From: Myxococcales bacterium
GTDB lineage: Bacteria > Myxococcota_A > Polyangia > Polyangiales > Polyangiaceae
Assembly (NCBI GenBank): GCA_016706225.1
Contig: JADJKB010000013.1
Location: 1-64,000, forward strand
Reading direction: 5' to 3'
Length of the DNA: 64,000 nt
Part shown: positions 53,149 through 62,238 of the stretch, in pieces
Layout: every line of letters starts with the position of its first letter
Numbering within the stretch: the first letter of the stretch is position 1
Notes under the pieces: model-generated
What the model saw: only the letters and a program-made list of their open reading frames with translations
Database searches by the model: none
Told to the model about the DNA's origin: nothing
Made by a program: the position numbers and the translations under genes

Positions 53149-53190
53149 CTCGCGCCCCCCGAAGCGTGGCCGCCGGCGCGCTCCCCGGGG

Positions 53191-53196
53191 TATGCT
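53191..53196 (+). promoter_or_regulatory. -10 hexamer TATGCT, leaderless-type
   Basis: TATGCT lies 10 bases before ATG 53207. Confidence 0.45.
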
Positions 53197-53206
53197 TCGC
53201 CCGCAC

Positions 53207-53698
53207 ATGACGACGCCCCTGCGCTACGTGCTGTGGTTCTGCTCAGTTTGTGCCCTCGGTGCGTGCGGCGGAGCCGCCGCGCCAAAAGCCCCCGGCTCGA
53301 CTGGCCAGAGTGTCGAGCAGCTGGCGGACGAGCTCGAGCAAGCGGAGCTGGCACTGGGCCGCGAGCTCGGCGGTCTCCCGGCGGCGCAGGCAGGCCCAGC
53401 CGACGCCGCGGCGGGCAAGCCTCCCACCCCGGACGCTGAAGAAAAAAAGCCGGAAGACCCCGCGGCGCCAGCGCCACTGCCCGCGCAGCCCGCTCCAACG
53501 CCCACCACGGAGGCTGCACCGTCAGCACCCCGTTCGCCGTGTGAGACGGCCTGCAAGGCGCTGGCGTCGATGCGGCGGTCCCAGGAACGGATCTGCGAGA
53601 TCGCCGGGGATGAACACGAGCGCTGCGGGTGGGCGAAAAAACGCGTCTCGGACGCGAGTGAACGCGTCGAGCACGCCGGCTGCTCCTGCGCCAGCTGA
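53207..53698 (+). CDS. Small lipoprotein with Cys-rich C-terminus
   Basis: A 163-residue protein from ATG 53207. Signal peptide and lipobox (LGAC) are followed by a helical stretch (VEQLADELEQAELALGRELGG) and a Pro/Ala/Thr linker. A C-terminal helical region has six Cys (CETAC, ICEIAG, CGW, CSCAS). Disulphide-stabilised helices are likely. The family is not recognised. It converges with the AI-2E-type permease gene, 3 bases apart. Confidence 0.65.
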   Translation: MTTPLRYVLWFCSVCALGACGGAAAPKAPGSTGQSVEQLADELEQAELALGRELGGLPAAQAGPADAAAGKPPTPDAEEKKPEDPAAPAPLPAQPAPTPTTEAAPSAPRSPCETACKALASMRRSQERICEIAGDEHERCGWAKKRVSDASERVEHAGCSCAS

Positions 53699-53701
53699 GG
53701 G

Positions 53702-55048
53702 TCAGCTCACGCTATCGGGGTCTTCGCCGTCCGCTGCGTCCGGTTCGGTCTCAGAGGGAGCGGAGCTGTCAGCGCCGTCGGCATCCCGCGCGTCGTCGGC
53801 GTCCGGCTCGGCGTCGGGTCCCGGCGCTTCATGTTCTGCGACTGCGCTCGTTTGGTCGGTGAGCGTCGCACCGCCGTCGTCCGCCGGCGGGTCCCTCCCG
53901 GACACCCGGTCCGCGTGGGCTCCGATAGCGACGGCCGGGGCCCCCGGCGCCAACCCCTCTGCGGTTGCCGGGGCGAGGAACAGCCCACTCTCTTGGTATG
54001 CCTCGATGGCCCTCGACACGAAGATCTTGAGGACCGCCGCCGCCGGAACGGCCAGAAGCACCCCGAGTACTCCGAACACTTCCCCGCCCACGAATAGGGC
54101 CAAGAGCACCCAGACCTCGCGCAGGCCGACGCTCTCGCCGACGATGCGTGGGGTGATCACAAAACCTTCGAGGGTCTGCACGACCGCGTAGGCAACGACG
54201 ACGCCGGCGATCTGACCCGCTCCGCCGCCGCCGAGCAGGGACATCAAGATGCCGGCGACGAGCGCAAAAGCTCCGCCGACGTACGGTACGAAGTTCAAAA
54301 TCCCGGCGGCGATGCCGATGGGAATGGCCAAACGCACCCCGAGAGCCAAATACGAACCGCCGTACAAGGCCGCGAGGATCACCATGACGGTCAGCTGTCC
54401 GCGCATGAACTGGCTGAGCGTGGAATCCACTTCGGTCGCGTACGAAGCCACGGTGTCGCGGTAGCGCAGCGGAACCAGGCGATGGATCCCTTCGACCATG
54501 TGGTCGAAGTCCGCGAGCAGATACACGGCGAGAATCGGCACGATCAGCGCTCCAACCGCAGCGCCGATCGCGGACACGGTTCCACCGATCAGCGCCTTGA
54601 GCGCGTTGCCCACCGGCGCGAGCTGGCCCGGGGAGAGGGAATCTGCCCGGCTCTTCAGCTGATCGATCCACTCGTCGGCGGTGTGTGGGATCGCGATGCC
54701 TTGTTGTTTCAGGATTGGTTCGAGCCTGCTCAGCGCGTTCTTGGCGTGGCCCGGTAGCTCCCGCGCGACGCTGGCAACGTCCTTCGCCACCTCCGGGATC
54801 ACCAGCAGCAGGAACGCGGTGATGGCGGATGTGAACGACAGGAGCACGATCGCAATGCCGAGCCCCCGAGGCACGCCCCAGCGCTCGAGTCGGGCCACGA
54901 CCGGCTGAAAGATGTAGGCAATGGTGAACGCCAGGAAGATCGGCGTGAGCACCTCGCGCAGCGCATACAGCCCGAATCCCACCGCCGCGATGGCGGCGAT
55001 GAAGTAGAAACTTCGGCTGAGGATTATCTCGCGTTTTTGCGGCTGCAA
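53702..55048 (-). CDS. AI-2E/PerM-family permease
   Basis: A 448-residue protein from TTG 55048. Seven to eight hydrophobic helices occupy residues 1-350, with the family's PYVGG, GILNFVPY and FVITPRIVG segments. The last 90 residues are an acidic, Ala/Asp/Pro-rich cytoplasmic tail, longer than usual. Members export small molecules or act in Na+/H+ exchange; specificity is unknown. No ATG or GTG lies upstream in frame, and TAGGCT is 20 bases before the TTG, so a short leader is likely. Confidence 0.85.
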   Translation of the reverse strand: MQPQKREIILSRSFYFIAAIAAVGFGLYALREVLTPIFLAFTIAYIFQPVVARLERWGVPRGLGIAIVLLSFTSAITAFLLLVIPEVAKDVASVARELPGHAKNALSRLEPILKQQGIAIPHTADEWIDQLKSRADSLSPGQLAPVGNALKALIGGTVSAIGAAVGALIVPILAVYLLADFDHMVEGIHRLVPLRYRDTVASYATEVDSTLSQFMRGQLTVMVILAALYGGSYLALGVRLAIPIGIAAGILNFVPYVGGAFALVAGILMSLLGGGGAGQIAGVVVAYAVVQTLEGFVITPRIVGESVGLREVWVLLALFVGGEVFGVLGVLLAVPAAAVLKIFVSRAIEAYQESGLFLAPATAEGLAPGAPAVAIGAHADRVSGRDPPADDGGATLTDQTSAVAEHEAPGPDAEPDADDARDADGADSSAPSETEPDAADGEDPDSVS

Positions 55049-55124
55049 ACCAACCCCACGACGCGCTGAGCCTAGCCCGAATCACCCCGCGGCCAACAGG
55101 GGCTGCGCAAAAGATTGCCTGTGC

Positions 55125-56255
55125 TCACTGGCAAACGCCGGCTTTGCAGCTCTGACCGTTGCCGCACGCGATGTTGCAGCCGCCACAGTGCTTCGAGTTG
55201 GTCTGCAGATCCGCACAGCCAGCGCCGGGGCAGCAGCTCTCTCCGGAGGCACAGGCGCTGCCACCGTTGCACGTGCACACGGTGGTGCCCGTCTGTTTCC
55301 CGCAGGCTTCGCCCGGCGCGCAGTTGTTGCCGTCGCAAATGCAGACGCCGGTCGGTTTGTTGCAACTCGAGTTCGACAGCCCACCGGTGGTCAAACACTG
55401 GGAGTCCTCGCTGCAGCCACAGGCGCCCGCCTTGCACACGAAGCCACCCTGGGCGCCCAGCGAGCCGCAGTTGTTACCGCACGTCCCGCAGTTGCCCTTG
55501 GAGGTGTCCGTGTTTGTCTCGCAGCCGTTGTCCGGCCCGGCCGCTGGATGGGTGCAATCGGCAAATCCGGCATCGCACTTGTGACGGCAGGTGGAGGTCA
55601 GGCAGGCAGACGAGGTGGAGTTCTGTGTGCTGCACTGCCGATTGCACGCGCCGCAGTGGGCGGTGGTATCGAGGGACTGCTCGCAGCCGTTGTTGGGGTT
55701 GCTGTCGCAGCTTCCGTAGCTGGCGTTACAGGTCTGCAAAGTGCACTTGTCGCTCGAGCACTGCGCGGTTGCGTTGGCGATCTGGCAGGGGTCACAGGCG
55801 GTTGGTCCGCAGCCAAACTTCGGGTCGTTGGTGCCGACGCAGTTCCCGTTGCAAGTCTTCTCGTTGGGCTTACAGGCAGGGCCGCCGCCCACGCCACCGG
55901 TTCCACCGGTGGGTAGGCCGCCGCTTCCGCCGCTGGGTAGGCCGCCGCTTCCGCCGCTGGGTGAGCCACCGCTTCCGCCGCTGGGTGCGCCACCCGTTGG
56001 CGTGCCGGCAGCCCCGCCGCTCCCTCCGCTGGTCACGCCACCGGAGCCCCCGGAGGTGGAGGCGCCCGTACCCCCCGCTGGTGTGCCCCCGACGTTGCCG
56101 CTCCCGCCGCCTCCCGTCACGGCGCCCCCGGTCCCACTGGCGGCGCCTTGGCCGCCGCTCGCCGGGAACGAGAAATCTTCGTAGTCGTTGGTACAGGCCC
56201 CGACAAAGAGCGCGACGAGGCCCGAGACTCCCAGCAAACGAGCAGCGGTTCGCAT
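55125..56255 (-). CDS. Cys-rich repeat lipoprotein
   Basis: A 376-residue protein from ATG 56255. Signal peptide and lipobox (FVGAC) are followed by a Gly/Ser linker of about 100 residues, partly in GGSGGxPS units. About 240 residues of Cys-rich modules follow, with repeated CGxCxxxC, CDxxxxxGC and CxxTC patterns, similar to EGF-like or other small disulphide-rich repeats seen in myxobacterial surface proteins. Probably an exported adhesin-like protein. The enzymatic role, if any, is unknown. Confidence 0.78.
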   Translation of the reverse strand: MRTAARLLGVSGLVALFVGACTNDYEDFSFPASGGQGAASGTGGAVTGGGGSGNVGGTPAGGTGASTSGGSGGVTSGGSGGAAGTPTGGAPSGGSGGSPSGGSGGLPSGGSGGLPTGGTGGVGGGPACKPNEKTCNGNCVGTNDPKFGCGPTACDPCQIANATAQCSSDKCTLQTCNASYGSCDSNPNNGCEQSLDTTAHCGACNRQCSTQNSTSSACLTSTCRHKCDAGFADCTHPAAGPDNGCETNTDTSKGNCGTCGNNCGSLGAQGGFVCKAGACGCSEDSQCLTTGGLSNSSCNKPTGVCICDGNNCAPGEACGKQTGTTVCTCNGGSACASGESCCPGAGCADLQTNSKHCGGCNIACGNGQSCKAGVCQ

Positions 56256-56263
56256 CACCCTGA

Positions 56264-56269
56264 AGAGTA
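56264..56269 (-). promoter_or_regulatory. -10 hexamer TACTCT, leaderless-type
   Basis: On the minus strand TACTCT lies 8 bases before ATG 56255. Confidence 0.5.
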
Positions 56270-56325
56270 ACACGGGCGCGCGGCAAGCAGGCAAAACCCG
56301 CGACGGCGGCCGGCTTTTGTGGGCG

Positions 56326-57173
56326 TTATTGGACGATCGGCCCGCAGTCGACGAACGAGGCGATGGTGGTGTCGATGCGGAAATTCGACTCGCTGGTGTG
56401 GCGTTCGGCGAAGAAGAAGTCGAGCTGGTAGGTCTGCCCCGGCGTGATGCCGAGGGCGCCGGCCTGTGCGTCCAGATCGATGTTGCCCGTCATCGCACCG
56501 TGGACCCCGCCCAGATCGATGCCGAGCTTCTTGTTGATGTACACCCAGAGGTCATCGTCACCGGTGAAGGTGAACACTTCGCCGCCGGTGTAGACGAACT
56601 TCGTATGCAGCTCGAAGGTGAAGTGGAAGTTGTGCGGATTGCCTTCGTTACCCCAGAGCTCGTTGTCGATGGGGAAGAAGGCGGAGTTGGCGTAGGTGTA
56701 GACGTTGCCGCCGACCTTGGTTAGCGTGACCGGCAGGAGCTTCTTCTGGTTCACGCCCGCAACGTCGTTGAACCACTGATTGAAGTTCGCCTGGCCCGTG
56801 GTCGTGTCGTTGCCGGCCTGACCGGCGTAGGCGGGTTTTCCGTCGCTGCCCAGATCGGGCAGCACGATCCCTGGGTCCGAGTTGATCTTGTATTCGAAGT
56901 CCGGGTGGTCGACCTTGAAGTCGCGGATGGTGCCCGTGAGCTTGCTGCCGCAATAGTCGTTGCCGCCCCCGCCGCCGGCAGCGCTGCCGCCGCCGCTCGC
57001 GTTCGCCGCGCCGCCGCCGACGTTGAGGCCGCCCGAGCCGCCGACCCCGCTGGTTCCACCCAGATTCAGCTTGCCCCCGTGCCGTTGGACGCGACGTCCC
57101 CGCCGTCGTCGCCGCCACAAGCGGAAACCATGAAGAGCGCCAGGGCGCTCATCGACAAGCTCAGAGATCGCAT
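56326..57173 (-). pseudogene. Fibro-slime-domain lipoprotein, frameshifted
   Basis: ATG 57173 opens a signal peptide with lipobox (MVSAC) and an Asp/Gly start, but that frame stops after 35 codons. A plus-one shift at the run of five G (57074-57078 on the plus strand, as C) would join it to the long frame. That frame carries a Gly linker and a fibro-slime domain (the FTGDDDLWVYIN and DLGGVHG motifs) ending at 56326. It is a close relative of the domain in 11210-13189. One missing base in the tract, real or an error, explains everything. Confidence 0.7.
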
Positions 57174-57297
57174 GAGCACCTCACACCTTGCAGGATATCA
57201 GCCTTCATCGCCGCCGGCCACGACGCGAGAGCGGGATCGAGCCTGCCTGGATGATTCTCGCCAGAGCAGACGGGTGCTAGAAGCTCGGCACATCGAA

Positions 57298-57753
57298 ATG
57301 ACCAAGGCGGCAGCGGACGACGGCAGCGTCGAGATCTACACGGACGGCGCGTGCTCGGGAAATCCGGGGCCCGGGGGCTGGGGCGCACTCCTGCAGTTTC
57401 GCGGCTCGGAACGCGAGCTGCACGGAGGCGAACCGGGGACCACCAACAATCGCATGGAGCTGATGGCCGCCATCATGGCGCTCGAGTCCCTCACGCGACC
57501 CGTGAAGGTGAGGCTGCATACGGACAGCAAGTACGTCCGGGACGGCATCACCGAGTGGCTGCCGCGCTGGAAGGCGCGGGGCTGGAAGACCGCCGACAAG
57601 AAGCCCGTCAAGAACGTGGACCTCTGGCAGCGGCTCGAGGCAGCCATCGGCGACCACCAGGTCGAGTGGCGCTGGGTAAAGGGGCATTCCGGCCATCCGG
57701 AGAACGAGCGGGCCGACGCCCTCGCTCGGCTGGGTGTCGAAGAGCAGCGCTGA
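57298..57753 (+). CDS. rnhA: Ribonuclease HI
   Basis: A 151-residue enzyme from ATG 57298, which cleaves RNA in RNA-DNA hybrids. The four catalytic acidic residues are in place: D16 (YTDGACSGNPGPGGWG), E54, D76 (HTDSKYV) and D140, with the active-site His130 (KGHSGHPENERAD). Length is that of the E. coli type. The leader sequence upstream shows no clear promoter. The adjacent fibro-slime gene runs in the opposite direction. Confidence 0.96.
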   Translation: MTKAAADDGSVEIYTDGACSGNPGPGGWGALLQFRGSERELHGGEPGTTNNRMELMAAIMALESLTRPVKVRLHTDSKYVRDGITEWLPRWKARGWKTADKKPVKNVDLWQRLEAAIGDHQVEWRWVKGHSGHPENERADALARLGVEEQR

Positions 57754-57822
57754 CGCACGCGGTTCGGGGGAGAATGAGGCAGGAGCTTGTCTCCCCAGCG
57801 GGTCTGGGGAAGAACGTGGCGC

Positions 57823-60822
57823 ATGTCGCGCCTTCGCCAGCATCTTGCCTGGGGTCTCGTGTGTGTGTCTCCGCTCGCTGCCATGGGCGGTTGCGGCAAC
57901 GATGACGAGGACCTCGCCGGCACTGGCGGCACGGGCGGCACCGGCGGCACCGGCGGCACCAGTGGCACCGGCGGAAGTGCGGGCGTGGATGCCGGCCTCG
58001 ACAAGGGTGTGTTCGGTGAGCGGGTCCCCGTCACCGAGATGCGCGCCATCACGGGTCTGACCGGATCGGTCAACGCCGTCCGCGACAAGTACGGCTGGAT
58101 GCACATCTACGCGCGCAACCTCGAGGACGCGATGCGGGTCGAAGGTTTCTTGATGGCGCGTGATCGAGGCTACCAACTCGAGATCGCCCGGCGCCTGGCC
58201 ACGGGGCGGTTAGCGGAGCTCTTCGCCGAGGCGGATCCGGGGCAGGTCGAGGACGACATCACGATGCGCACCATCGGCCTGCACCGGGCAGCCAAGGCCA
58301 TCTACGATGGACTGGATCCGACCAGCGACGACAAGAAGGCCATCGACGCCTTCGCTGACGGCGTGACGCAGTGGAACGCCGGATTCCGAAGCGGCAAGCT
58401 GAAGCCGCCGCAGGTGCTCGAAGGCATGCCGGCGAGCGCGTTCACCGATTGGTCACCGGTGGACAGCTTGGCGATGGCGCGGCTGCAAACCTGGTCTCTC
58501 TCTTACGACGCAGACGACGACATCAGCCGCAGCGAGAAGGTCGAGAAGATCCGGGGTGTGTTCAACTCCACGGCGAGCGACGCGGCGGCCAAGGCCAGGG
58601 CCGGGATCCTGGTCGACGTCTTCCGCTTCGATCCCGTCGAGCCCGCCAACCCGCTCAAGGGTTTCAAGGACGTCCCGCTGCCTGCGGATCTCGGCTGGGG
58701 CTCCGGCGCCGCCAAGCTCCGCAGCGGCAAGCCGAACCGCAATTCGCCCAAGCAATCGCCGAAGGTCGCCACTCCGGCTCTCCCTGTCGCCCTGACCGCC
58801 GCCGCGGCGCCCTTCGTGCGCTCGGTGGGCCGCATCCGAGATTTCTTCGGCGGCGACGAGTTCTTCGGTTCGAACAACTGGGCCGTCATGGGCAGCAAGA
58901 CCGCGACCGGTAACGCCATGGTGGCGAGTGATCCCCATCTGGGTCTGAGCTCGCCGATGGTGTTCTGGCCGACGCACCTCTACATCGGCAGCGAGACGGA
59001 GCCCGAGGTGGAGATCTCCGGCGCCGCGTTCCCCGGCATCCCGGGCGTCGTGCTCGGCGCAAACCGCAACCTGGCCTGGGGCTCGACCGTGGCTGCCTAC
59101 GACGTCACGGACGTGTGGAAAGAGAAGGTCGCGGCGGACGGCAGCGGTGTGATGTTCAAGGGCCAGAAGGTCGCGTTCGAGAAGGTCAAAGAGACGATCA
59201 AGATCGCAGGTCGCCCGGACTACACCTGGGACGTGCTGATCGTCCCGCATCACGGGCCGGTCGTGCCCGAGATTGACACGGATCAGAAGGTCAAGCCGGC
59301 ACCCGCGGACGGCAACGTGCTCAGTGTGCGCTGGACGGGACACCAGCCGACCGGCGAGTACAAAGCCGTGATGGCGCTGGCCCGCGCCAAGAACGTCGAC
59401 GAGGCGCGGATCGCGCTCCAGCCCTTCGGCACCGGCGCGCAAAACTGGATGTTCGGCGACGCGAGCGGCGACATCTTAATGTTCGCACAAGCCAACATCC
59501 CGTACCGCGACGAGAAGGCCTACACCTGGGATCCCGCCAGCTTCAGCGGCACGATGCCGTGTTTCGTGCTGGACGGCGAGCAGGGTGAGAGCGAGTGGAC
59601 CGGGCAATTCCTCGAAGAAAAGTACGTGCCGAAGGTCAAAGATCCGAGCGAGGGTTGGGTCGCGACCGCCAACGCCGATCAGGTCGGGACTACCAACGAC
59701 AACGACCCGACGAATGACCTGTTGCCGAACGGCAAGCGCTTCTATCTCGGCTGTGATTTCGAGGAGGGCCTGCGCCAGAACCGGATCCACGAGCGGCTCG
59801 GTGCCAAGGTGGGGTCGATGACCCTCGACGAGATGTCGAGCATCCAAGGCGACCATCGCTCGGCGCTGGGCTCACGGCTCGCCAAGTACTTGGTCGCGGC
59901 GCTCGAGAAGGCCGAGGCGGAGAAGGCCACCCCCGGAGCGAATCCGGGGCTCGCCGCGGTGGTCGCTGACCCGCGTTATGCGACGGCGAACGTGGCAGAC
60001 GTGATCGACACCCTGAAGAAGTGGGAGAGCGAGGCTCAGTTCGAAGCGGCCTCGGGCATCAACGCCGAAGACAACACGTTGAACGTCGATGCCAAACAGG
60101 CCCTGGCGAGCAAGGGCGCGTTGCTCTTCAACGCCTGGATGGTGCGGGCGATCGCGCGAACCTTGGAGGACGAGATGGTCGCGGCGGACGTCGGTTCGCT
60201 CGGCACGCCCAAGATGGTCAAAGGTTTCATCCGCCTCCTGACTCAAGACCCGACCAAGCTCGCCACCTACGACGCGGTCTCGGGTCAGAGTGCGCTGTGG
60301 GACGACATGAGCACGACGAGTGTCGTCGAGACGCGGGACGACCGACTCGCCACCGCGATGCTCGACGCCCTCGACGACCTGGTGAAGCTGCTCGGCAGCG
60401 ACCGCACGGCTTGGCGCTGGGGTGCCCTGCACCGGGTCAAGTTCAAGGGCCTGAACCCGGTCTGGTTCGTCGACCTACCGGGGTTCGACGACCCGGTCTT
60501 CAAGCAGGGTTTCCCGCGCCCGGGCGATCAGTGGAACATTGACGCCTGTAACTACGGCGTCTCTCGCAGCCTCGCGACTCCGCTCGATTTCAACTACGGG
60601 TCCGGGCCGGTTCAACGCTTCGTTGCCGAGCTGACCAAGACCGGACCGAAGCTCCGAAACGGCATGCCCGGAGGCACGGTGCTCGCCAAGGACAGCCCGT
60701 TCTTCCGCAACGAGGCCGAGCTCTGGCGCAAGAACCAGACCCACGACGTGCCGTTCGAGATCGACGACGTGCAAGCGGCGGCGGTCGCCCCCGGCGGCGA
60801 GCACGTGCTCTTCACCCCGTGA
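57823..60822 (+). CDS. Penicillin-acylase-family Ntn hydrolase, lipoprotein
   Basis: A 999-residue protein from ATG 57823. A signal segment with lipobox-like GGC is followed by a short Gly/Thr linker. The alpha-chain region covers about 60-335. The nucleophile Ser350 lies in FFGSNNWAV, as in penicillin G acylase, cephalosporin acylase and AHL acylases, where autocleavage frees the N-terminal Ser. The beta-chain ends at 999. It probably hydrolyses amides, including acyl-homoserine lactones, in the periplasm. The exact substrate cannot be given. Confidence 0.88.
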   Translation: MSRLRQHLAWGLVCVSPLAAMGGCGNDDEDLAGTGGTGGTGGTGGTSGTGGSAGVDAGLDKGVFGERVPVTEMRAITGLTGSVNAVRDKYGWMHIYARNLEDAMRVEGFLMARDRGYQLEIARRLATGRLAELFAEADPGQVEDDITMRTIGLHRAAKAIYDGLDPTSDDKKAIDAFADGVTQWNAGFRSGKLKPPQVLEGMPASAFTDWSPVDSLAMARLQTWSLSYDADDDISRSEKVEKIRGVFNSTASDAAAKARAGILVDVFRFDPVEPANPLKGFKDVPLPADLGWGSGAAKLRSGKPNRNSPKQSPKVATPALPVALTAAAAPFVRSVGRIRDFFGGDEFFGSNNWAVMGSKTATGNAMVASDPHLGLSSPMVFWPTHLYIGSETEPEVEISGAAFPGIPGVVLGANRNLAWGSTVAAYDVTDVWKEKVAADGSGVMFKGQKVAFEKVKETIKIAGRPDYTWDVLIVPHHGPVVPEIDTDQKVKPAPADGNVLSVRWTGHQPTGEYKAVMALARAKNVDEARIALQPFGTGAQNWMFGDASGDILMFAQANIPYRDEKAYTWDPASFSGTMPCFVLDGEQGESEWTGQFLEEKYVPKVKDPSEGWVATANADQVGTTNDNDPTNDLLPNGKRFYLGCDFEEGLRQNRIHERLGAKVGSMTLDEMSSIQGDHRSALGSRLAKYLVAALEKAEAEKATPGANPGLAAVVADPRYATANVADVIDTLKKWESEAQFEAASGINAEDNTLNVDAKQALASKGALLFNAWMVRAIARTLEDEMVAADVGSLGTPKMVKGFIRLLTQDPTKLATYDAVSGQSALWDDMSTTSVVETRDDRLATAMLDALDDLVKLLGSDRTAWRWGALHRVKFKGLNPVWFVDLPGFDDPVFKQGFPRPGDQWNIDACNYGVSRSLATPLDFNYGSGPVQRFVAELTKTGPKLRNGMPGGTVLAKDSPFFRNEAELWRKNQTHDVPFEIDDVQAAAVAPGGEHVLFTP

Positions 60823-60930
60823 GCCCGGAGGGGCGGGTCGCGCAAGCGCGCGGGGCGCTTGCGGTGATGCGCCGTTGGGCGTTCCAGGCCGCGTCACGGC
60901 CAGGCCCGGCGCACGCTGCAAGCCATGCCG

Positions 60931-61401
60931 TCAGCTGATGGGTACGCCCGGCTCGCCGTAGTCCACCACACGCACGCCGCGTCGCTGTTTGGCGGCCTCG
61001 GTCGCGGTTCGGATCTTCTCGTACAGGAGCACGACGTCCGTCTTGAGCCCGGCCAGCCGAACCATCGGACTCGTGCTGTCGATGGCCTCCAGGAGCAAAT
61101 TGCCAGTGCCCATGATGCGCTGGCCGAAGGGTCGCTCGACCACGTAGTCAGTGATGCGATAGAGGTCGACCTGCTCCATCGTTTTCGAGAACAGCCCGAG
61201 CTCGATCACGATGCGCTGGTTGGTGATCTTGTAGCGTTTACCGCGCGCTCTCAGCCACAGCACGGGGAGCGCCAGACCCAGCGTCAGAATGGCGACCAGG
61301 AGCAGCCCGACGCTCGGCACGACCGCGGGCGAACCCTCGAAGAGCACGTCCTCGGTCTGCGGATCCGGCGGCGGGGTAGGGGTCAGCGCGGTGTTGGGCA
61401 T
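60931..61401 (-). CDS. Bacterial PH-domain (bPH2/DUF304) membrane protein
   Basis: A 156-residue protein from ATG 61401. One or two hydrophobic helices (about 28-52) precede a bacterial PH-like domain with the KRYKITNQRIVIELGLFSK and DYVVERPFGQR blocks. Such domains sit on the cytoplasmic face of membranes. Ligand unknown. It follows the TPR gene stop by 19 bases, probably in one transcript. Confidence 0.8.
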   Translation of the reverse strand: MPNTALTPTPPPDPQTEDVLFEGSPAVVPSVGLLLVAILTLGLALPVLWLRARGKRYKITNQRIVIELGLFSKTMEQVDLYRITDYVVERPFGQRIMGTGNLLLEAIDSTSPMVRLAGLKTDVVLLYEKIRTATEAAKQRRGVRVVDYGEPGVPIS

Positions 61402-61420
61402 GCGAATCGGCTGCTCGGGA

Positions 61421-62200
61421 TCACAGCCGGCCGCCGATGCGGAAGCCGCCTGGCGTCACTGTGAAATGCAGAGGCGCCGCCGCGGCGGGTTCGGACTTCT
61501 TCCTCGACAAGAGCGCCCACGTGACTCCGCCGGCCGCCACCACGGTCCCGGCGATCAAGAGCACGTTGGCTGTCGTTGCCATGCTCTTGGCGCTGTCGTA
61601 GTCCTCTTGCGCCGCTCGTGACTCGGGATTGTCCTGCGCGTCGTCCCGCTTGCTCTTGGCTTGCAGCCCCACGAACAAGCCAGCGCCAACCGCCGCGACA
61701 CCCACGCCTGCGACGACCCATGGCAGGACGCCGGGGCCACGGCTCGGTGGTGGCCGGTCGGGTTCCGGCGCGACGGGTTTGGCGGGCACGACGGGCTCGG
61801 GTTGTTTGTCGGGCAGCGGTTTGTTCTGTTGCGCGAGCTGAGCCTTCAACGTCTCCATGCGCCGCTCGAGCGCGCCACGGTCCTTCGCTTTGGGAGCCTT
61901 CTCGAGGTACTTGGTATAGGCGTCGATGGCCTTCTGGTTCTCACCCAAACCCTCGTAGGCTCGGCCCAGGTTGTAGAGCAGCACCGCCTCGTCGTGGAGG
62001 GAGTAGGCCCGCTCGAGGAGCTGGGCGGCCTCGTCGAACTTCCCCTGGCGGTACAGGTCAGCGCTCTTCTCGAACAGCTCCAACGCCTCGGTTTTTGGGT
62101 CTTTCTTGGCGTTCGGCTGCGCTTCGGCGGAAACTGTCGGAAAGCCAACCAGAGACAGAGCCAGGAGGACTGGCAGAACCCTTGTGACGATGCGAGTCAT
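61421..62200 (-). CDS. TPR two-TM envelope protein, kinase partner
   Basis: A 259-residue protein from ATG 62200 with a signal peptide (VSAEA-QP). TPR motifs occupy about 35-120 (the LYRQGKFDEAAQLLERAYSL and LYNLGRAYEGLG blocks). A Pro/Lys linker is followed by two membrane helices (about 160-180 and 210-235) with a charged loop between, and a C-terminal strand FTVTPGGFRIGG. The layout matches the protein at 13215-14213 minus its PEGA domain. It is divergent from the kinase at 62239, with only 38 bases between the starts. Confidence 0.78.
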   Translation of the reverse strand: MTRIVTRVLPVLLALSLVGFPTVSAEAQPNAKKDPKTEALELFEKSADLYRQGKFDEAAQLLERAYSLHDEAVLLYNLGRAYEGLGENQKAIDAYTKYLEKAPKAKDRGALERRMETLKAQLAQQNKPLPDKQPEPVVPAKPVAPEPDRPPPSRGPGVLPWVVAGVGVAAVGAGLFVGLQAKSKRDDAQDNPESRAAQEDYDSAKSMATTANVLLIAGTVVAAGGVTWALLSRKKSEPAAAAPLHFTVTPGGFRIGGRL

Positions 62201-62238
62201 TTTGCTAGGCTTATACGCTTGAAAGCATAGCTGGGGGA
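62201..62238. promoter_or_regulatory. 38-bp divergent promoter region
   Basis: Overlapping TANNNT boxes face both ways: TAGGCT (62206-62211) and TACGCT (62214-62219) for the kinase, TATGCT (62224-62229, minus strand) for the TPR gene. The starts are close enough that one regulator or polymerase could affect both. Confidence 0.35.
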
